A stretch of DNA of 64,000 nucleotides, taken from Motiliproteus sp041586615 (GTDB taxonomy: Bacteria > Pseudomonadota > Gammaproteobacteria > Pseudomonadales > Balneatricaceae). This document shows, piece after piece, positions 33,166 to 41,748 of the stretch (position 1 is its first letter; each line of letters starts with the position of its first letter). The stretch lies in the NCBI GenBank assembly GCA_041586615.1, contig JBFGZS010000010.1:19659-83658 (forward strand), in the 5' to 3' direction. The notes beneath the pieces were generated by a model. It ran no database searches, was not told where the DNA came from, and saw only the letters and a program-made list of their open reading frames with translations. Both the position numbers and the translations under genes were made by a program.

Positions 33166-34260
33166 TTATCTTTTTGGTAGATACCTCAGAGGATCCACCG
33201 GTTTTCCGTCCTTGCGAATCTCAAAATGTAACATGCTACGCGTTGTACCGCTATGACCAATTTCAGCAATCTTATCGCCGAGGGTCACGGCATCCTGCTC
33301 TTTGACCAGCAAGCGGCTATTATGCGCGTAGGCACTCAGATAGGCTTCGTTGTGGTTAATAATGATCAGCTGCCCATAACCCAAAATCCCGCTACCCACA
33401 TAAACGACCTTACCATCCGCTGCGGCAAGCACCGGTTCACCACGGCGACCCGCGATGTCCAAACCGTTGGCCAATCGACCCCGAGGGCTAAAGCGCTTTA
33501 AAATTTCGCCCTTGGCGGGCCAGTTCCAGACCAGCGGCGCCTTAGACACCGATTCGGCGTTAACGGACTGTGGCCTGGGGGTGGGAGATGGGCGTGACGT
33601 CGCTATGGAGGTTGCCGGGGCCGACGCGCGCCCCCCCGTGCGCGACTGCGTCGCCGGTTCAACGGCAACCGTCTGCGTGCTACCTCGCGTGGTTGTGGAC
33701 GTTAACGCCGTCGTTGATGTTGTTGCGGTTGACGGTGTTGTCGCTGTTATCGATGCTGTCGCTGTTCTCGCTGTTGATACTGCTGTTGACGCAACTACGC
33801 CAGCGCCGCTGGCATTCGGCAATCCAGAAGCAACCTGTGCAGAAGAAGAGCGCGCATTCTGGGCTTGCGGATCAATAGCACTCGATGCAGAAGGTGCGCG
33901 CATGACGGCTGCAGATGCCGTAGGCGACGCTTGCGGCGGGAAAAGCGTAAGGCGCTGCCCCGGATAAATAATATAATCGGCACCGATATTGTTAAAACGT
34001 GCCAGTTCCCGGAAGTCTTTGCCATAGCGCCAAGCGATCGCATATAGCGTGTCGCCACCCACCACCCGATGCTCCTTGGCGTCAGATTCGACCACCGTGG
34101 ACACGGCCAAGGCACGGGAATCGTAAGCACGCGCACCAAGTGAACGTTCACTGACCGGCGCGTAACCATTCCCACTACATCCTGCCAACAAAACCCCGTA
34201 AAACGCTACCCATAAGCAAATGACTGCTCTAGCCCGGAATTTGATCCTGATACGTTCCAT
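33166..34260 (-). CDS. nlpD: NlpD, LysM/degenerate M23 cell-division lipoprotein
   Basis: A protein of about 364 residues. It has a lipoprotein signal (VAFYGVLLAGC), a LysM domain (HRVVGGDTLYAIAWRYGKDFRELARFNNIGADYIIYPGQRL), a long Ser/Thr/Ala linker rich in TTSTT-like repeats, and a C-terminal LytM/M23 domain. The peptidase is degenerate: the zinc-binding His of HxxxD is Asn (NGLDIAG) and the HxH is LHF. It therefore should not cut peptidoglycan but activate an amidase (AmiC) at the septum, as NlpD does. Start at 34260 gives a normal signal peptide; 34290 is possible. It sits between DUF368 and rpoS. Confidence 0.9.
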   Translation of the reverse strand: MERIRIKFRARAVICLWVAFYGVLLAGCSGNGYAPVSERSLGARAYDSRALAVSTVVESDAKEHRVVGGDTLYAIAWRYGKDFRELARFNNIGADYIIYPGQRLTLFPPQASPTASAAVMRAPSASSAIDPQAQNARSSSAQVASGLPNASGAGVVASTAVSTARTATASITATTPSTATTSTTALTSTTTRGSTQTVAVEPATQSRTGGRASAPATSIATSRPSPTPRPQSVNAESVSKAPLVWNWPAKGEILKRFSPRGRLANGLDIAGRRGEPVLAAADGKVVYVGSGILGYGQLIIINHNEAYLSAYAHNSRLLVKEQDAVTLGDKIAEIGHSGTTRSMLHFEIRKDGKPVDPLRYLPKR

Positions 34261-34306
34261 CCGGTCCCACTCTGCCCGGACAGCTATCATAGTCAGCCGC
34301 CCCGCG

Positions 34307-35236
34307 TTATCTATCGGAATTCATTTTCGCTTCCAGAATATACACAAGCAATCCGCCCAGCACCATTAGTGCAAGTGCGAACAGCAACATGGGATCATGG
34401 CCGGTCAATGCCTGGTAGTCGAAAGGCAACACGTTGCCCTGCACCAGCGGTATCTGATCGCCATGACTGTTAACCCGATATTGCGTGGTGAATTTCCACG
34501 GCCATACCTTGACCAGCGACCCCATCATAAATCCCGTCAGCAGCGACAGCGTCATGGCGCGATAATGCCGAAACAGCCAGCCAAGCAGATGGGAGAAACT
34601 CAGTAGCCCGGCAACACAGCCACCCAGAAACAGACCCAGCACCCCAATATCGAAGTTCTTGATCGCGCCCATGATCGGGCCATACATCCCCAACAACAGC
34701 AGGATAAAACTACCGGATATCCCCGGCAAAATCATCGCGCAGATCGCAATACTGCCAGAAAGAACAATCACCAGCGGCGTCATGGGGGCCTCAACCGGGC
34801 TCATCACACTAATGGCGGCCGCCGACACACAGCCCACCACAAGCATAAGCAGGTTTCTCTGATTCCATTCGCCAATCTGCTTCAGCATCCACAGCGTGGA
34901 ACTGACAATTAATCCAAAAAAGAAGGCCCACAGCAGCGACGGGTGGTTCTGCAGCAAATAAACAGCCGCCCGTGACAGGGTGATCAGGCTGACCAGAACG
35001 CCACTGAACAACACCAACAGAAACGTGCCGTTGATTTTTTCCCAGAATGCCTTAGGTCCACCACGCAGCAACAGCATCAGGTTTGCCGGCGTGACACGGC
35101 GAATCGACTGCAGCAACTCTTCATAGATACCGGAAATAAAGGCGATCGTGCCACCGGAAACGCCCGGAACCGCATCCGCCGCCCCCATGGCGATCCCTTT
35201 CAAAAATAACATCGACCAACGACGCTTACTCTGCAT
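34307..35236 (-). CDS. DUF368 undecaprenyl-phosphate translocase-type membrane protein
   Basis: A 309-residue multi-helix inner-membrane protein. The DUF368 signature GAADAVPGVSGGTIAFISGIYEE sits near the N-terminus, and an inverted second copy of the fold is suggested by MILPGISGSFILLLLGMY in the middle. DUF368 proteins (PopT) have been linked to flipping undecaprenyl phosphate back across the membrane for cell-wall synthesis; whether this one does so is inferred from family. The start at 35236 (MQSKRRWSML) has AGGGAAG upstream and avoids overlap with pcm. Confidence 0.88.
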   Translation of the reverse strand: MQSKRRWSMLFLKGIAMGAADAVPGVSGGTIAFISGIYEELLQSIRRVTPANLMLLLRGGPKAFWEKINGTFLLVLFSGVLVSLITLSRAAVYLLQNHPSLLWAFFFGLIVSSTLWMLKQIGEWNQRNLLMLVVGCVSAAAISVMSPVEAPMTPLVIVLSGSIAICAMILPGISGSFILLLLGMYGPIMGAIKNFDIGVLGLFLGGCVAGLLSFSHLLGWLFRHYRAMTLSLLTGFMMGSLVKVWPWKFTTQYRVNSHGDQIPLVQGNVLPFDYQALTGHDPMLLFALALMVLGGLLVYILEAKMNSDR

Positions 35237-35255
35237 GCTTTTCTTCCCTGATTCG

Positions 35256-35921
35256 CTAGCGGATAGACCCACTGAGCATCGGTACAAATTTTACGGCTTC
35301 GAGCACCGTATCGCTGCGGCGGCCGTCGTTGTGGCGCTGCACCAGACGCAGCTGTTGGGTATTGCCGCCGACCGGTATAATCAAGCGTCCGCCAGGGGCG
35401 AGTTGATCGTAGAGTTCAGCGGGGATCTCTTCCGGGGCCGCCGCACAGATAATGCCATCAAACGGCCCTTTTTGCGGCCAGCCAAAACCACCGTCAGCAT
35501 GTTTAAACTGCACATTCAGCAAGCCCAGATTTTTCAGTCGCTGGCGGGCCTTCTCTTGCAATGGCTGAATACGCTCAACACTGTAGGTGTAGTCAACCAG
35601 GCAGCAGAGCAACGCCGTCTGGTAACCCGAACCGGTGCCAATCTCCAACACCCGCTTCAGGGTGCCTCCAGCCAGCAACGCTTCGGTCATCCGTGCCACA
35701 ATATAAGGCTGTGAAATAGTCTGGTTATAGCCGATCGGCAGCGCCGTATCTTCATAGGCACGGTGCGATAAGGCTTCATCAATAAAGAGATGCCGAGGCA
35801 CCGCGCGCATCGCCTCAAGCACACGCTGGTCCTGGATACCGGCATCGAGCAGCCGACTAATCAAGCGATCACGGGTGCGCTGCGACGTCATCCCGATTCC
35901 GCGAACATCGTTAGTATTCAA
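35256..35921 (-). CDS. pcm: Protein-L-isoaspartate O-methyltransferase
   Basis: A 221-residue enzyme that repairs damaged aspartates in proteins by methylating isoaspartyl residues with SAM. The SAM-binding motif VLEIGTGSGYQTALL and the substrate motif GYNQTISQPYIVARMTE are intact; LAPGGRLIIPVGG and VKFVPMLSG close it. The TTG at 35921 overlaps the surE stop (TTGA) and has GAGG seven bases before; the ATG at 35891 (MTSQRTRDRL) is the other candidate and matches the minimal family start. It lies in the usual surE-pcm pair. Confidence 0.94.
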   Translation of the reverse strand: MNTNDVRGIGMTSQRTRDRLISRLLDAGIQDQRVLEAMRAVPRHLFIDEALSHRAYEDTALPIGYNQTISQPYIVARMTEALLAGGTLKRVLEIGTGSGYQTALLCCLVDYTYSVERIQPLQEKARQRLKNLGLLNVQFKHADGGFGWPQKGPFDGIICAAAPEEIPAELYDQLAPGGRLIIPVGGNTQQLRLVQRHNDGRRSDTVLEAVKFVPMLSGSIR

Positions 35922-36667
35922 TCCAAATCCTCAAGCCAAGCCCCCAGGCAGTCAAAGCCGGAGTATTGCGTCATATCAGCCTGTATGGGGGTTACAGAAA
36001 CAAACCCTTCTGCAACCGCATAAAAATCGGTGCCGGGACCGTCATCTCGGGCACTGCCTGCCGCCGCAATCCAATAACGCTCTTTACCCCGCGGATCGAC
36101 GCTACGGACCGGGTTCGCCGCCAGCTCACGATGGCCGAGGCGGGTAATATGGATACCCCGCAACTTATTCAGCGGCAGATCGGGGATATTCACGTTCAAT
36201 ACCGTGCGCGGAGACAGCTGCAGCCGATCAATCTGTTGCACCAGCTGGCGAATCACTTGCGCTGCCGTATCGAAATGACCGCCGATACCGCCGGCCAACG
36301 AAACCGCCATCGCCGGACGCTGTAGATAGCGCCCCTCCATCGCCGCGGCCACGGTGCCCGAATAGAGTACATCATCACCCAGATTGGCCCCGGTATTAAT
36401 GCCGGCAATAACCATGTCCGGGCTGTGCTCAAACAGACCGGAAATACCCAGGTGCACACAGTCAGTCGGGGTTCCGTTGACACTGATAAAACCGTTGCTT
36501 AATCGGCTCGGTTCTAGCGGACGATCCAGTGTTAGCGAATTACTCGCCCCACTGCGATCACGATCCGGCGCGACGACGACAATATCAGCAATCTGCCCCA
36601 TCATGGCAGCCAGCGCCGCCAGCCCGGGGGCGTGTACGCCATCATCGTTGGATAGCAACAGCTTCAT
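35918..36667 (-). CDS. surE: 5'-nucleotidase SurE
   Basis: A 249-residue metal-dependent nucleotidase acting on 5' and 3' nucleotides and polyphosphate, with stationary-phase survival effects. The metal site LLSNDDGVHAPG is at the N-terminus, and VNGTPTDCVHLGISGL and INTGANLGDDVLYSGTVAAAMEG follow as in the family. It overlaps pcm at its 3' end and starts 11 bases after the truD stop, so truD-surE-pcm are one transcription unit on the minus strand. Confidence 0.96.
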   Translation of the reverse strand: MKLLLSNDDGVHAPGLAALAAMMGQIADIVVVAPDRDRSGASNSLTLDRPLEPSRLSNGFISVNGTPTDCVHLGISGLFEHSPDMVIAGINTGANLGDDVLYSGTVAAAMEGRYLQRPAMAVSLAGGIGGHFDTAAQVIRQLVQQIDRLQLSPRTVLNVNIPDLPLNKLRGIHITRLGHRELAANPVRSVDPRGKERYWIAAAGSARDDGPGTDFYAVAEGFVSVTPIQADMTQYSGFDCLGAWLEDLD

Positions 36668-36678
36668 GTTTAGACCTC

Positions 36679-37752
36679 CTAGGACGCTTCAGCCGAATTC
36701 GACGCCGCGTTGGCCAACACCGCATCGCGCTGTACATCACGGTAAACACAGAGTTCGCGTACTATGCTGGTGGCAAAGGCCCCGGGAGGCAAGCTGAATT
36801 CCAGCTGCAAGCCCTCGTCAAGCCACTGCCAGCGCATATCGGTGGGAAGCAGCCTGGCGGCGCGCCGCTCTCTAACCAGGTCCAGGCGCTCCAACCCCTG
36901 AATCCAACGCGAAAACGGCGCCAAGACCTCCTCCTCCAGGGCCAGGCTATCTGCCTCGACCAACACCCTGCCGCGCCCGGGGAGCGGTGCGCTCGTATGC
37001 AGCGCACACTGATCAAGCGCGTTCTGCCACTGCAGCGGCTCACCTTCGCGAACCAGCTCGGTGCCACCGGCAATCATCAGGCGATCGCCGGCGATATACT
37101 GCTCGAGGATCCCCCGCCTTACCCGCTCCGCCACCACGAGATTAAACAGGTAGGAACGGGCCGCCGATAAGTACAACCCGCGCTTGAGCCGGTCTTTAAC
37201 CCGAAGACTCCCTGTCAGGAGAGCCTCGGCCTGGGTCAGATTGCCCGCCTCGATACCAAAGCGCTGCTCGCCGTAATAGTTCGGCACACCCCGTTCTGCA
37301 ACGGCCTGCAAGCGCTCATCCCGTTCCGGACTGGGCGTCAACTGTCGCAGGATCAAACAGAAACGATTGCCGCGATGGATGCCTTTCTTCAGTTTCCGGT
37401 TATGCCGGCAGACCGTTAACACCTGAACGGTCGCGCTGTTCAATGTCGACCAGTCCGGCTCCTGGGCACCGGGTAACCAGACGCTAAACCACTGCCGAGT
37501 GATCGCATGCCGGTCCTTTAAGCCGGCATAAGCAACATCCATCGGGCGGACGCCGGCCAGTCGGGCTAGCTGCTTGGCAATCCACGCGGTGTTTTCTCCC
37601 TGCTTTTGTAACTGCAGGTAGACATGCTCACCGCTGCCGGAAAGCTCAAATCCCAGCTCTTCATCGACCCTAAAGTCTTCGGGACGACGGCGTAATTCAC
37701 CCGTGCCAGGTAGCTGCGGGTAGCGACGGGGAAAATCTAGCGAATAGGTCAT
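36679..37752 (-). CDS. truD: tRNA pseudouridine synthase TruD
   Basis: An enzyme of 357 residues that makes pseudouridine-13 in tRNA-Glu. The catalytic Asp is in DVAYAGLKDRHAITRQW. Other family motifs are FRVDEELGFELSGSGEHVYL at the start, HRGNRFCLILR, and VPNYYGEQRFG. The start ATG at 37752 (MTYSLDFP) is preferred over a TTG at 37776. The ribosome binding site is weak. In relatives ispF precedes truD; here a 198-base gap without a gene separates it from ftsB. Confidence 0.94.
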   Translation of the reverse strand: MTYSLDFPRRYPQLPGTGELRRRPEDFRVDEELGFELSGSGEHVYLQLQKQGENTAWIAKQLARLAGVRPMDVAYAGLKDRHAITRQWFSVWLPGAQEPDWSTLNSATVQVLTVCRHNRKLKKGIHRGNRFCLILRQLTPSPERDERLQAVAERGVPNYYGEQRFGIEAGNLTQAEALLTGSLRVKDRLKRGLYLSAARSYLFNLVVAERVRRGILEQYIAGDRLMIAGGTELVREGEPLQWQNALDQCALHTSAPLPGRGRVLVEADSLALEEEVLAPFSRWIQGLERLDLVRERRAARLLPTDMRWQWLDEGLQLEFSLPPGAFATSIVRELCVYRDVQRDAVLANAASNSAEAS

Positions 37753-37950
37753 AGGGCCCAGATGCTCATCAGACAACAGCGGGAATCACGCTCTACTCGC
37801 GTAGAGTTGCGTCCCGAAACATAGAATAAACGATTCTTCGCTGACCAAAAAATCTGGCCCTTCGAATAAAACAAAAGAGGTCTATAGCGGGCTAAGACCT
37901 GATCCTACACGGATCGGATACGAACCTGCCTTAATCATTACCTGTTAGTA

Positions 37951-38226
37951 CTAGCGCGTCTCGGGCAACAGAAAAAAGGTTTCGCCACGACGGATCATTC
38001 CCAGCTCGCTGCGCGCGCGCTCTTCCAACGCCAATAACCCTTGTTTCAGATCTGCTACTTCGGCGATCAACGCCTGATTTCGAGCCTGTAGACGGGCATT
38101 ATCGGCTTTTTGCTGTTTTATCTCGGCCTGCATCGCCCAAGCAGCGACAAGGCTCCCTTCGGCCAACCACAAGCGATATTGCAGCCCGCCCAGCATAAAA
38201 ACCAGTAGCAACATTAACCATCTCAT
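37951..38226 (-). CDS. ftsB: Cell division protein FtsB
   Basis: A 91-residue bitopic membrane protein of the divisome, bridging FtsL and FtsQ. A membrane helix (LMLLLVFMLGGLQYRLWL, about 4-21) is followed by a periplasmic coiled coil (QAEIKQQKADNARLQARNQALIAEV) and the conserved end (LEERARSELGMIRRGETFF). The start MRWLMLLL at 38226 fits the family length; an in-frame start at 38277 is longer than usual. It follows eno after 168 bases, as in relatives, though the spacing is wider than the usual short gap. Confidence 0.93.
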   Translation of the reverse strand: MRWLMLLLVFMLGGLQYRLWLAEGSLVAAWAMQAEIKQQKADNARLQARNQALIAEVADLKQGLLALEERARSELGMIRRGETFFLLPETR

Positions 38227-38394
38227 CAAACAGCCTCCATCCGGCAGACCGGACAGCGCAACGATCTCTGCACGCAAACAAGGAGCGTCCGTCGCAGTTC
38301 ACGGCAACCCTTCCCTTTCAGGCGTTGACGCACCCTCACACGGACGCTCCGGACAACCTGCTGAGCGACACTCAGGCCGCTCAGCAGAGGTCTA

Positions 38395-39687
38395 TTACTG
38401 GCCTTTGATTTCAGACAAGCCGTTGTAAGGTGCCTTACCCGCCAGCTCCTCTTCGATGCGCAGCAAACGGTTATACTTGGCAACACGGTCTGAACGACAC
38501 AGGGAACCCGTCTTGATCTGTCCGGCCTTGGTCGCTACCGCCAGGTCGGCGATGGTCGTATCTTCAGTCTCACCGGAACGGTGCGAGATGACGGCGGTAA
38601 AGCCGGCATCTTGAGCCATCTTGATCGCATCCAGAGTTTCAGACAGCGATCCGATCTGGTTAAACTTGATCAGGATAGAGTTACCGATGCTCTGCTCAAT
38701 ACCACGGGACAGGATCTTGGTATTGGTAACAAACAGGTCGTCACCTACCAGCTGAACCTTGTCGCCGATCTTGCGCGTCAGAACCGCCCAGCCGTCCCAG
38801 TCGCTTTCATCCATGCCGTCTTCGATGGACACGATAGGATACTTGCTGGCCAGGTCCGCCAGATAATCGGCAAATCCTTCGGAATTGAAAATCTTGCCTT
38901 CGCCAGCCAGATCGTAATGGCCATCTTTATAAAATTCGGATGCCGCGCAGTCCAGTGCCAGGGTGATATCTTTACCCAGGACGTAACCCGCCTTGTCGAT
39001 CGCTTCTTTGATCACGACCAATGCTTCTTCATTGGAAGCCAGGTTCGGTGCAAAACCACCTTCATCACCAACCGCGGTGTTCAAGCCGCGACCGGACAGT
39101 ACTTTTTTCAGGCTATGGAAAATTTCAGCACCCATGCGCAGCGCTTCAGCAAAGTTTGGCGCTGAAACGGGCTGAACCATGAATTCCTGAATGTCGACGT
39201 TGTTATCGGCGTGCTCACCACCGTTGATAATGTTCATCATCGGTACCGGCATACTGAAATCACCGGGATTGCCATTTAGCTCGGCAATGTGGGCGTACAG
39301 AGGGATCTTCTTGTCTACCGCAGCCGCTTTAGCGACAGCCAGCGACACAGCCAGAATCGCATTCGCGCCCAGCGTGCCCTTATTTTCGGTGCCGTCCAGG
39401 TCGATCATGATCTGGTCGATGTTACGCTGATCCAGCGCATCCTTACCCAGCAATGCGGCACGGATATCGTTATTGATGGCAGCAACGGCCTTCAATACCC
39501 CTTTACCCAAATAACGGCTGGCATCCTGATCACGCAGTTCGAGCGCTTCCCGAGAACCGGTAGACGCACCGGATGGCGCGCACGCGGTACCAAACGCACC
39601 AGAAGACAGTGTGACATCGGCTTCCACTGTAGGGTTGCCGCGTGAATCCAGCACTTCCCGTGCCTTGATATCGATAATTTCAGCCAT
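38395..39687 (-). CDS. eno: Enolase
   Basis: A 430-residue glycolytic enzyme that interconverts 2-phosphoglycerate and phosphoenolpyruvate and also belongs to the RNA degradosome in many gammaproteobacteria. The N-terminal capping part (REVLDSRGNPTVEADV, ASTGSREALELRD), metal-binding stretches (ALDCAASEFY, SIEDGMDESDWDGW, LVGDDLFVTN) and the signature LIKFNQIGSLSETLDAI with SHRSGETEDTTIADLAV are intact. GGCGAG precedes the ATG. A 12-base repeat array fills the gap to pyrG. Confidence 0.97.
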   Translation of the reverse strand: MAEIIDIKAREVLDSRGNPTVEADVTLSSGAFGTACAPSGASTGSREALELRDQDASRYLGKGVLKAVAAINNDIRAALLGKDALDQRNIDQIMIDLDGTENKGTLGANAILAVSLAVAKAAAVDKKIPLYAHIAELNGNPGDFSMPVPMMNIINGGEHADNNVDIQEFMVQPVSAPNFAEALRMGAEIFHSLKKVLSGRGLNTAVGDEGGFAPNLASNEEALVVIKEAIDKAGYVLGKDITLALDCAASEFYKDGHYDLAGEGKIFNSEGFADYLADLASKYPIVSIEDGMDESDWDGWAVLTRKIGDKVQLVGDDLFVTNTKILSRGIEQSIGNSILIKFNQIGSLSETLDAIKMAQDAGFTAVISHRSGETEDTTIADLAVATKAGQIKTGSLCRSDRVAKYNRLLRIEEELAGKAPYNGLSEIKGQ

Positions 39688-39753
39688 CTCGCCTTTTCAC
39701 TCCAAGATTATAAAGCTATCTATTCAAAAAAATTCTGCAGCCGTCCCGCCCCA

Positions 39754-39957
39754 GATACAGCGTCAAATACAACACCTGATACAGCACCCGATACAGCACC
39801 TGATACAACACCAGATACAGCACCCGATACAGCACCTGATACAGCACCTGATACAACACCAGATACAGCACCCGATACAGCACCTGATACAGCACCCGAT
39901 ACAGCACCTGATACAACACCAGATACAACAACAGATACAACACCAGATACAACAACA
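39754..39957. repeat. 12-base minisatellite, 17 units
   Basis: Seventeen head-to-tail units of GATACARCACCN cover exactly 204 bases between pyrG and eno. The most common unit is GATACAGCACCT or ...CCC, with GATACAACACCA recurring about every fourth unit; the two outermost units at each end are the most diverged. Because the unit is 12 bases, every reading frame keeps a four-residue period (DTAP/DTTP on the plus strand in one frame), but that frame has no start codon. I treat it as non-coding. Confidence 0.93.
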
Positions 39958-39987
39958 GCCGGCAAGCCGACTGTTGTGGGAATAAAA

Positions 39988-41613
39988 TTATTTAACGCTT
40001 TTATCCAGCGCGGCTTTAACGAACCCGGCAAACAGGCCGTGACCGTCGCGGGGCGTCGAGGTAAATTCCGGGTGGAACTGGCAGGCGATGAACCAGGGAT
40101 GATCCGGCACTTCAACCACTTCAACCAATGCACCATCGATCGAGCGGCCGGCGATACGTAACCCGGCGGCTTCCAGCTTATCAAGGTAATTGTTGTTGAC
40201 CTCATAGCGGTGGCGATGGCGCTCAACGATCACCTCCTGCCCGTAACAGGCATAGGCGTTGGAATCGGTGGCCAAGCGGCACTCCTGACCGCCCAGGCGC
40301 ATTGTGCCCCCCAGATCGGTACCTTCCGTACGGGTTTCCACATCCCCTTCGGCCGTCGTCCACTCGGTAATCAGGCCGATAACTGGATGCTCTGCATCCA
40401 GTTTAAACTCGGTACTGTTGGCCTCGGCCAGACCGGCGACGTTACGCGCAAATTCGATAACCGCAACCTGCATACCCAGACAGATGCCCAGATAAGGCAC
40501 CTTATTTTCACGGGCAAAGCGGACCGTTTCGATCTTGCCTTCGACACCACGCTCGCCAAAACCGCCCGGTACCAGAATCGCATCGACTTCGTCCAGAACC
40601 TCGGTACCATTGCGCTCGATATCTTCAGAATCAATATAACGGAAGTTCACTTTGGTACGGTTCTGGATACCCGCGTGCGTCATCGCTTCGATCAGCGACT
40701 TGTAGGCATCCAACAGGTCCATGTATTTACCCACCATCGCAATGGTGACTTCTTTGTGTGGATTAAGCTTGGCATCAACCACATGGTCCCACTCGCCCAG
40801 ATCAGCAGGTTTGCACTCCAGGCGGAACTTATCCACGACGATCTCATCCAGCCCCTGCTCATGCAGCATGCGCGGGATACGGTAGATGGTATTGGCGTCC
40901 TGCAGGGCAACCACGGCACGCTCTTCGACGTTGGTAAACAACGACAGTTTGCGGCGCGCCGAAGCGGGGATCTCATGATCGGAGCGACAGACCAGAATAT
41001 CAGGCTGAATACCGATCGAGCGCAGCTCCTTCACCGAATGCTGTGCCGGCTTGGTCTTGGTCTCGCCAGCCGTGGCGATATACGGTACCAGAACCAGGTG
41101 CATAAACAGCGCACGGGTGCTACCCAGCTCAACCTTCATCTGCCGGACGGCTTCCATAAACGGCAGCGATTCGATATCGCCGACGGTTCCACCGATCTCG
41201 ACCAGTGCAACATCCGCATCACCGGCGCCTTCAACCACACGGCGTTTGATCTCATCGGTGATATGCGGAATGACCTGAACGGTACCGCCCAGGTAATCAC
41301 CCCGCCGCTCTTTGCGGAGCACTTCTTCGTAGACACGACCGGTGGTGAAGTTGTTACGACGGGTCATGGTGGTACGGATAAAGCGCTCGTAGTGACCCAG
41401 ATCCAGGTCAGTTTCAGCCCCGTCCTCGGTCACGAACACTTCGCCATGCTGAAACGGACTCATCGTCCCGGGATCGACGTTAATATAGGGATCGAGCTTC
41501 AGCATGGTGACGTTAAGACCACGCGCTTCGAGAATAGCAGCCAGAGAAGCGGAGGCTATGCCTTTGCCAAGCGAAGACACAACACCACCCGTGACGAAAA
41601 TGTAATGCGTCAT
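39988..41613 (-). CDS. pyrG: CTP synthase
   Basis: A 541-residue enzyme that makes CTP from UTP, ATP and glutamine. The N-terminal synthetase domain begins MTHYIFVTGGVVSSLGKGIASASL and includes PYINVDPGTMSPFQHGEVFVTEDG; the C-terminal class I glutamine amidotransferase domain has the nucleophile Cys in YLGICLGMQVAVIEFAR and the HPE triad in CQFHPEFTSTP. The start at 41613 is the family start; an upstream in-frame start at 41718 is not needed. kdsA, usual between pyrG and eno, is absent. Confidence 0.97.
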   Translation of the reverse strand: MTHYIFVTGGVVSSLGKGIASASLAAILEARGLNVTMLKLDPYINVDPGTMSPFQHGEVFVTEDGAETDLDLGHYERFIRTTMTRRNNFTTGRVYEEVLRKERRGDYLGGTVQVIPHITDEIKRRVVEGAGDADVALVEIGGTVGDIESLPFMEAVRQMKVELGSTRALFMHLVLVPYIATAGETKTKPAQHSVKELRSIGIQPDILVCRSDHEIPASARRKLSLFTNVEERAVVALQDANTIYRIPRMLHEQGLDEIVVDKFRLECKPADLGEWDHVVDAKLNPHKEVTIAMVGKYMDLLDAYKSLIEAMTHAGIQNRTKVNFRYIDSEDIERNGTEVLDEVDAILVPGGFGERGVEGKIETVRFARENKVPYLGICLGMQVAVIEFARNVAGLAEANSTEFKLDAEHPVIGLITEWTTAEGDVETRTEGTDLGGTMRLGGQECRLATDSNAYACYGQEVIVERHRHRYEVNNNYLDKLEAAGLRIAGRSIDGALVEVVEVPDHPWFIACQFHPEFTSTPRDGHGLFAGFVKAALDKSVK

Positions 41614-41748
41614 TAGGAACCTGTGGGCAAGAGTGATAACTGTAAAAATAGGGGAGGCGCGAGCACCTCGGGATGGGAGCACAGAGTAACAGAAGCGACC
41701 GGAAACGACAATCGACATCCACCGGCCAGAACACGAATCGCCCGCTTT

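Noticed and set aside
33570..33967. Plus-strand frame within nlpD with repeated hydrophobic LLSLL motifs
   Set aside because: It is the complement of the Ser/Thr/Ala linker of NlpD.
39611..40226. Long open frames across the 12-base array, on both strands, giving QIQH, DTAP, SGAV or YQVL repeat proteins
   Set aside because: A 12-base unit keeps several frames open by default. The DTAP frame has no start codon, and the other frames begin in antisense or shifted frames of eno or pyrG with no ribosome binding site.
40210..41616. 468-codon plus-strand frame opposite pyrG
   Set aside because: Antisense shadow of pyrG; composition is His/Gln/Asn-rich as expected for the complement of the conserved gene.
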